From the NCBI RefSeq assembly GCF_029854215.1, contig NZ_CP122961.1:3596001-3660000 (forward strand): a DNA stretch of 64,000 bases. Direction: 5' to 3'. Shown piece after piece: positions 61,224 to 64,000 of this stretch. A program made the position numbers and the translations under genes. The notes beneath the pieces were generated by a model. It was not told the origin of the DNA and searched no databases. It was given only the letters and a program-made list of their open reading frames with translations. How positions within the stretch are numbered: the stretch's first letter is position 1; every line of letters begins with the position of its first letter. The stretch comes from Halomonas alkaliantarctica. GTDB taxonomy: Bacteria; Pseudomonadota; Gammaproteobacteria; Pseudomonadales; Halomonadaceae.

Positions 61224-62696
61224 TTACGCGGGTCCAATCACATGCTTCACTTCAAGGTACGCACTCACCCCCCAAGGGCCGAGTTCACGACCAATGCCGC
61301 TTCGCTTGAAGCCGCCCCAGGCGGTTTCAGGCAGCACTAACTGCTCGCTGTTGAACCAGATGCTGCCGGCTTTAAGTTGGCGGCCAATGCGCTTGGCGCG
61401 TTCTGGGTCACCGCTAATCACCGTGGCTGCCAGACCAAAGACGCTGTCGTTGGCAAGCTGAATCGCCTCGGCTTCGCTTGCCACACTGCGGCCGCAAAGC
61501 ACCGGGCCGAAAATTTCCTCCTGCCACAAGCGGCTTTCCACTGGCACATCGCGATAAAGCGTGGGTGCCAGGAAGTAGCCCTGGGCGGGCAGCGTGCGGT
61601 GTTGCCCATCGCGCACGACGGTAAGACCTTCCTGTTCGGCAAGATCTAAATAGCGCTGCACGGCGTCACGCTGCTTGGCGCTGGTTAGGGGTCCTAAATC
61701 CGTGTCTTCAGCGAGCGGGTCACCCAGCGTCAGCGCATCCATACGCTCGGCAAGGGCAGCGTAGAGTGCTTCTGCTACATCCTCGTGCACCAATAAACGC
61801 GAGGTCGCGGAGCAGATCTGCCCGGCATTGAAGTAGATACCCGCCATCACCCAGTCGGCTGCCTGTTCGGGGTCGGCATCTTCCATCACCAGGATCGGCG
61901 ACTTTCCGCCCAGCTCCAGAGACACGCTCGCAGTGCGTGCGGCGGCCGCCTGCATCACCGCTTCACCGACGCGGTTGCTGCCGGTAAAGGAAATTTTATC
62001 CACGCCAGGGTGGTTGGTTAGTGGCGCACCGATGCCCTCGCCGTCGCCATTGAGCAGGTTGAGCACCCCAGCAGGCAAGCCTATCTCCAGGGCAATCTCT
62101 GCCAGTACTCGCTCGGGGAGCGGTGTCACTTCTGACGGTTTGAGTACCGCAGTACAGCCCGCAGCCAACGCGGGTGCCAGCTTCCAAGCGCTGGTCACTA
62201 ATGGGAAGTTCCACGGTGCAATCAGCCCCACGACGCCCACAGGGTCGTGGTAAGTGCGCGCCTCAACGCCTTCCATTTCTACGCTCACCAACTCGCCTTG
62301 GCGATCATCCAGTGCCTTGGCCTGCCCTGCGTAGTAGCGGTAGCAGGCAATCGCATCGTCCAGGTCAATCCCTGCTTCTGCTAGCGGCTTACCGTTGTTA
62401 GTTGCTGAAAGCGTGATGATCGAATCCCGACGGGCTTCCAATGCATCGGCAAACCCTTCCAGAAACTTAGCGCGAGCTGCCCCACCCAACGCCTGCCAAT
62501 CAGGCTGCGCCTGCTGTGCGGCTTGTACCGCCGCATCAACGTCGGCCGCATCCCCAGCGGTGACCTGTGCGATACGCTCTTCGCGGTAGGGGTTCATCAC
62601 ATCAAGCAGTCGGATGCCCGCCGAGGGCACCCACTGGTTGTTGATGAATTGGTGGTCAACAACCGAAGGGAAGTCGGTCTGGGAGGTCATGGGCAT
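61224..62696 (-). CDS. NAD(P)-dependent aldehyde dehydrogenase (betaine-aldehyde type)
   Basis: 490 aa from the ATG at 62696 (AAGGAG eight bases upstream). PWNFPLV with Asn163, Glu261 (LELGGKSP) and catalytic Cys295 (NAGQICSATSR) are in place. The overall form resembles betaine/aminoaldehyde dehydrogenases, not the KGSADH subfamily. The open frame upstream of the start lies over the MBL gene and is not used. It is downstream of the permease-MBL pair, so it may oxidise an aldehyde from the imported compound. Confidence 0.87.
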   Translation of the reverse strand: MPMTSQTDFPSVVDHQFINNQWVPSAGIRLLDVMNPYREERIAQVTAGDAADVDAAVQAAQQAQPDWQALGGAARAKFLEGFADALEARRDSIITLSATNNGKPLAEAGIDLDDAIACYRYYAGQAKALDDRQGELVSVEMEGVEARTYHDPVGVVGLIAPWNFPLVTSAWKLAPALAAGCTAVLKPSEVTPLPERVLAEIALEIGLPAGVLNLLNGDGEGIGAPLTNHPGVDKISFTGSNRVGEAVMQAAAARTASVSLELGGKSPILVMEDADPEQAADWVMAGIYFNAGQICSATSRLLVHEDVAEALYAALAERMDALTLGDPLAEDTDLGPLTSAKQRDAVQRYLDLAEQEGLTVVRDGQHRTLPAQGYFLAPTLYRDVPVESRLWQEEIFGPVLCGRSVASEAEAIQLANDSVFGLAATVISGDPERAKRIGRQLKAGSIWFNSEQLVLPETAWGGFKRSGIGRELGPWGVSAYLEVKHVIGPA

Positions 62697-62709
62697 AATC
62701 GTGGCTCCT

Positions 62710-63444
62710 TTAGAGGTCGTGTTGGCGAAGCCAATCATCGATAAGCTTTGTGAGATGCTGGCCGCTAAAGCTGGGGAAATGGCCGCCGTGCACGGTGCGG
62801 ACAGGCAGGTTGCGCAGCCGCCGCATACTGGCGGCGTAGTCGGTAAGATCGCTGTGCCAGAGGTCTTCGATGAGCGGGCCATCGTAAATCAAATCACCCG
62901 ATATCAGCGTCTGGGTGGCCGCCTCCCAAAGTGCGATGCCGCCAGGGGAGTGACCAGGCGTATGAATCACTTCCCACTGCCGATTTCCCAAGTCCAGTAT
63001 TTCGCCATCCTTTAGCGGGGACACCATTTGCGGCACCTGAATACGGTAGCGATCATGCGAATAAGGCTCTGGGGGTAGCGCTTCGAACATATCGTCGCTG
63101 AGAAACTGGTCGGCCAGGGTACGCGTGTTGTCGGGTGAAGCAAGGATGTCCGCCTCAGCGGCATGCACATGGCAACAGCCAAACTCGTGAGCGGCGCCGA
63201 TATGGTCAAAGTGCGTGTGGCTGGCCACCGCCAGCAGGTCACGCTCGGCAAGCTGCGCCACGTGCTGGCGCAGCGGCACCGCGCCCAGACCAAAATCCAC
63301 AACCATGCCGCGCTTGCTGCCCTGAACATGCCAGATATTGCAGCGATAAAACGGCTTGATCCGCGGCTCGTCGATCAGGGTGATACCGTCCGACTTGGGG
63401 GTAGTACGGTACCACTGCTGTGCACTGATGCGCTCAAGGCTCAT
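62710..63444 (-). CDS. MBL-fold metallo-hydrolase
   Basis: 244 aa metallo-beta-lactamase fold. The metal motif SHTHFDHIG (residues 75-83) and later TPGHSPGGIALWE, SGDLIYDGP and VHGGHFPSFSG supply the remaining ligands. Such proteins hydrolyse esters, lactones or thioesters. The start overlaps the permease stop by 4 bp, so the two are coupled. The substrate is unknown. Confidence 0.84.
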   Translation of the reverse strand: MSLERISAQQWYRTTPKSDGITLIDEPRIKPFYRCNIWHVQGSKRGMVVDFGLGAVPLRQHVAQLAERDLLAVASHTHFDHIGAAHEFGCCHVHAAEADILASPDNTRTLADQFLSDDMFEALPPEPYSHDRYRIQVPQMVSPLKDGEILDLGNRQWEVIHTPGHSPGGIALWEAATQTLISGDLIYDGPLIEDLWHSDLTDYAASMRRLRNLPVRTVHGGHFPSFSGQHLTKLIDDWLRQHDL

Positions 63445-64000
63445 GCGGGCACCCGCTTGGCAACCGCGATCTTGCTGACCACGAAATAGAGCGCGCCGGT
63501 GATCACGAACACCGGCAGCGAAGCGCCAAAATCCAACGGCGCGACCCAGTTCCAGTAGTAAGCCAGCAATGCACCCACGCCATAACTGCCTAACGCCAGC
63601 CAGTTAAACGCTGGCAGCTTATGCTCATCTTGAATGAGCTGTGACGACGTGTAGCGCTCCCGGCCCAACATGTAGTAATCAACGATCATCAGCGAAAATG
63701 CTGGAATAAAGACGCTGCCAATAATTAATAAAAAGGTCTGGAACTGATCAAGAATACCGGGGATGAGCGCACCCATGACCGAAACCACACCAATGATTAA
63801 TGCGGGTTTCCAAAACGGTACTTTAGGGCGCACGCTCATGAATGAAAGCGTCGCGCTATAGACACACATCACGTTGGTGGTCAGCACCGAGAAGAAAATC
63901 ACCAGGGCGGCGGGCAGGCCGAAACCGAAGCCGCTGAGCAGGGTCGTCGGGTCGTAGGTGGGCTCCATGCCCACGCTGATCGAAAGCGCTGACACCGTAG
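63441..64000 (-). CDS. NCS1-family permease (cytosine/purine/hydantoin type), 5' end outside window
   Basis: The frame is open from the window edge to the stop at 63441, giving the last 186 residues or so. Five to six membrane segments are visible, with GFGFGLPAALVIFFSVLTTNVMCVYSATLSF, PGILDQFQTFLLIIGSVFIPAFSLMIVDYYMLGRERY and a C-terminal helix pair, in the manner of CodB/NCS1 symporters. It imports a nucleobase or another small nitrogenous compound. The N-terminal half, including the substrate-site helices, lies outside. Confidence 0.82.
   Translation of the reverse strand, partial: TVSALSISVGMEPTYDPTTLLSGFGFGLPAALVIFFSVLTTNVMCVYSATLSFMSVRPKVPFWKPALIIGVVSVMGALIPGILDQFQTFLLIIGSVFIPAFSLMIVDYYMLGRERYTSSQLIQDEHKLPAFNWLALGSYGVGALLAYYWNWVAPLDFGASLPVFVITGALYFVVSKIAVAKRVPA

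Noticed and set aside
1..64000. CRISPR arrays, tRNA/rRNA genes, insertion sequences or phage genes
   Set aside because: No regularly spaced direct repeats with unique spacers, no tRNA cloverleaf and no transposase or integrase motif were seen by eye in gaps or frames.

Overview
The window looks like a chromosomal sugar-acid catabolism region of a moderately halophilic gammaproteobacterium, most likely Halomonas or another Halomonadaceae. The basis is protein resemblance from memory, acidic secreted binding proteins, fairly high GC in most of the window, and the stacking of ABC, TRAP and TctABC uptake systems with non-phosphorylative pentose genes. No tRNA, rRNA, CRISPR array, transposase or phage gene was recognised. 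The first gene (a TIM-barrel isomerase) and the last gene (an NCS1 permease) are cut by the window ends.

Layout. (1) 1-5919: a ribose-type ABC transporter and a TIM-barrel isomerase/epimerase, divergent from a ROK repressor; substrate unknown. (2) 5926-22240: L-arabinose region. Minus operon: exported mutarotase, araF, araG, araH, L-arabinonate dehydratase, SDR. A GbpR-like LysR gene, a second nearly identical dehydratase, and a plus operon of dctPQM, gguC and alpha-ketoglutarate semialdehyde dehydrogenase follow. Together they cover L-arabinose or L-arabinonate to alpha-ketoglutarate. (3) 22481-32937: an AT-richer block of different character: tctCBA, iron ADH, a UxaA-family dehydratase, a GntR regulator with two winged helices, two HIBADH-type reductases and an Ldh-family dehydrogenase, with a broken KGSADH remnant inside. 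(4) 32987-38050: xylD, a GntR regulator and an AraDH-type aldose dehydrogenase, divergent from an orphan dctP. (5) 38267-41481: SDR, diketo-deoxy-sugar-acid hydrolase and zinc ADH (the back half of an L-fuconate route) and a UxaA remnant. (6) 41534-49683: a NanR-like regulator, Ldh-family dehydrogenase and TRAP transporter, then a four-carbon sugar-acid kinase / PdxA2 / SDR operon. (7) 49988-57663: xylX, fucD and an FAD oxidase on plus, then an HpaI-type aldolase and a third TRAP system on minus. (8) 58011-64000: LysR, CoA-transferase and HMG-CoA-lyase-like pair, then ALDH, MBL hydrolase and NCS1 permease.

How it works together: dehydratases of the IlvD/EDD and enolase families make 2-keto-3-deoxy acids. 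FAH-fold enzymes (GguC, XylX) dehydrate these to alpha-ketoglutarate semialdehyde, which one intact KGSADH oxidises. A second FAH enzyme cleaves diketo acids. Two regulatory themes run through non-coding DNA. A 23-nt identical block plus spaced inverted repeats is shared by the two divergent dehydratase/TRAP promoters, at 16.5 kb and 36.7 kb. A repeated GTATGACA-n-GTATG element, closely resembling the Escherichia coli NanR operator as I recall it, lies before three or four transcription units around a NanR-like regulator, although no sialic-acid gene is present.
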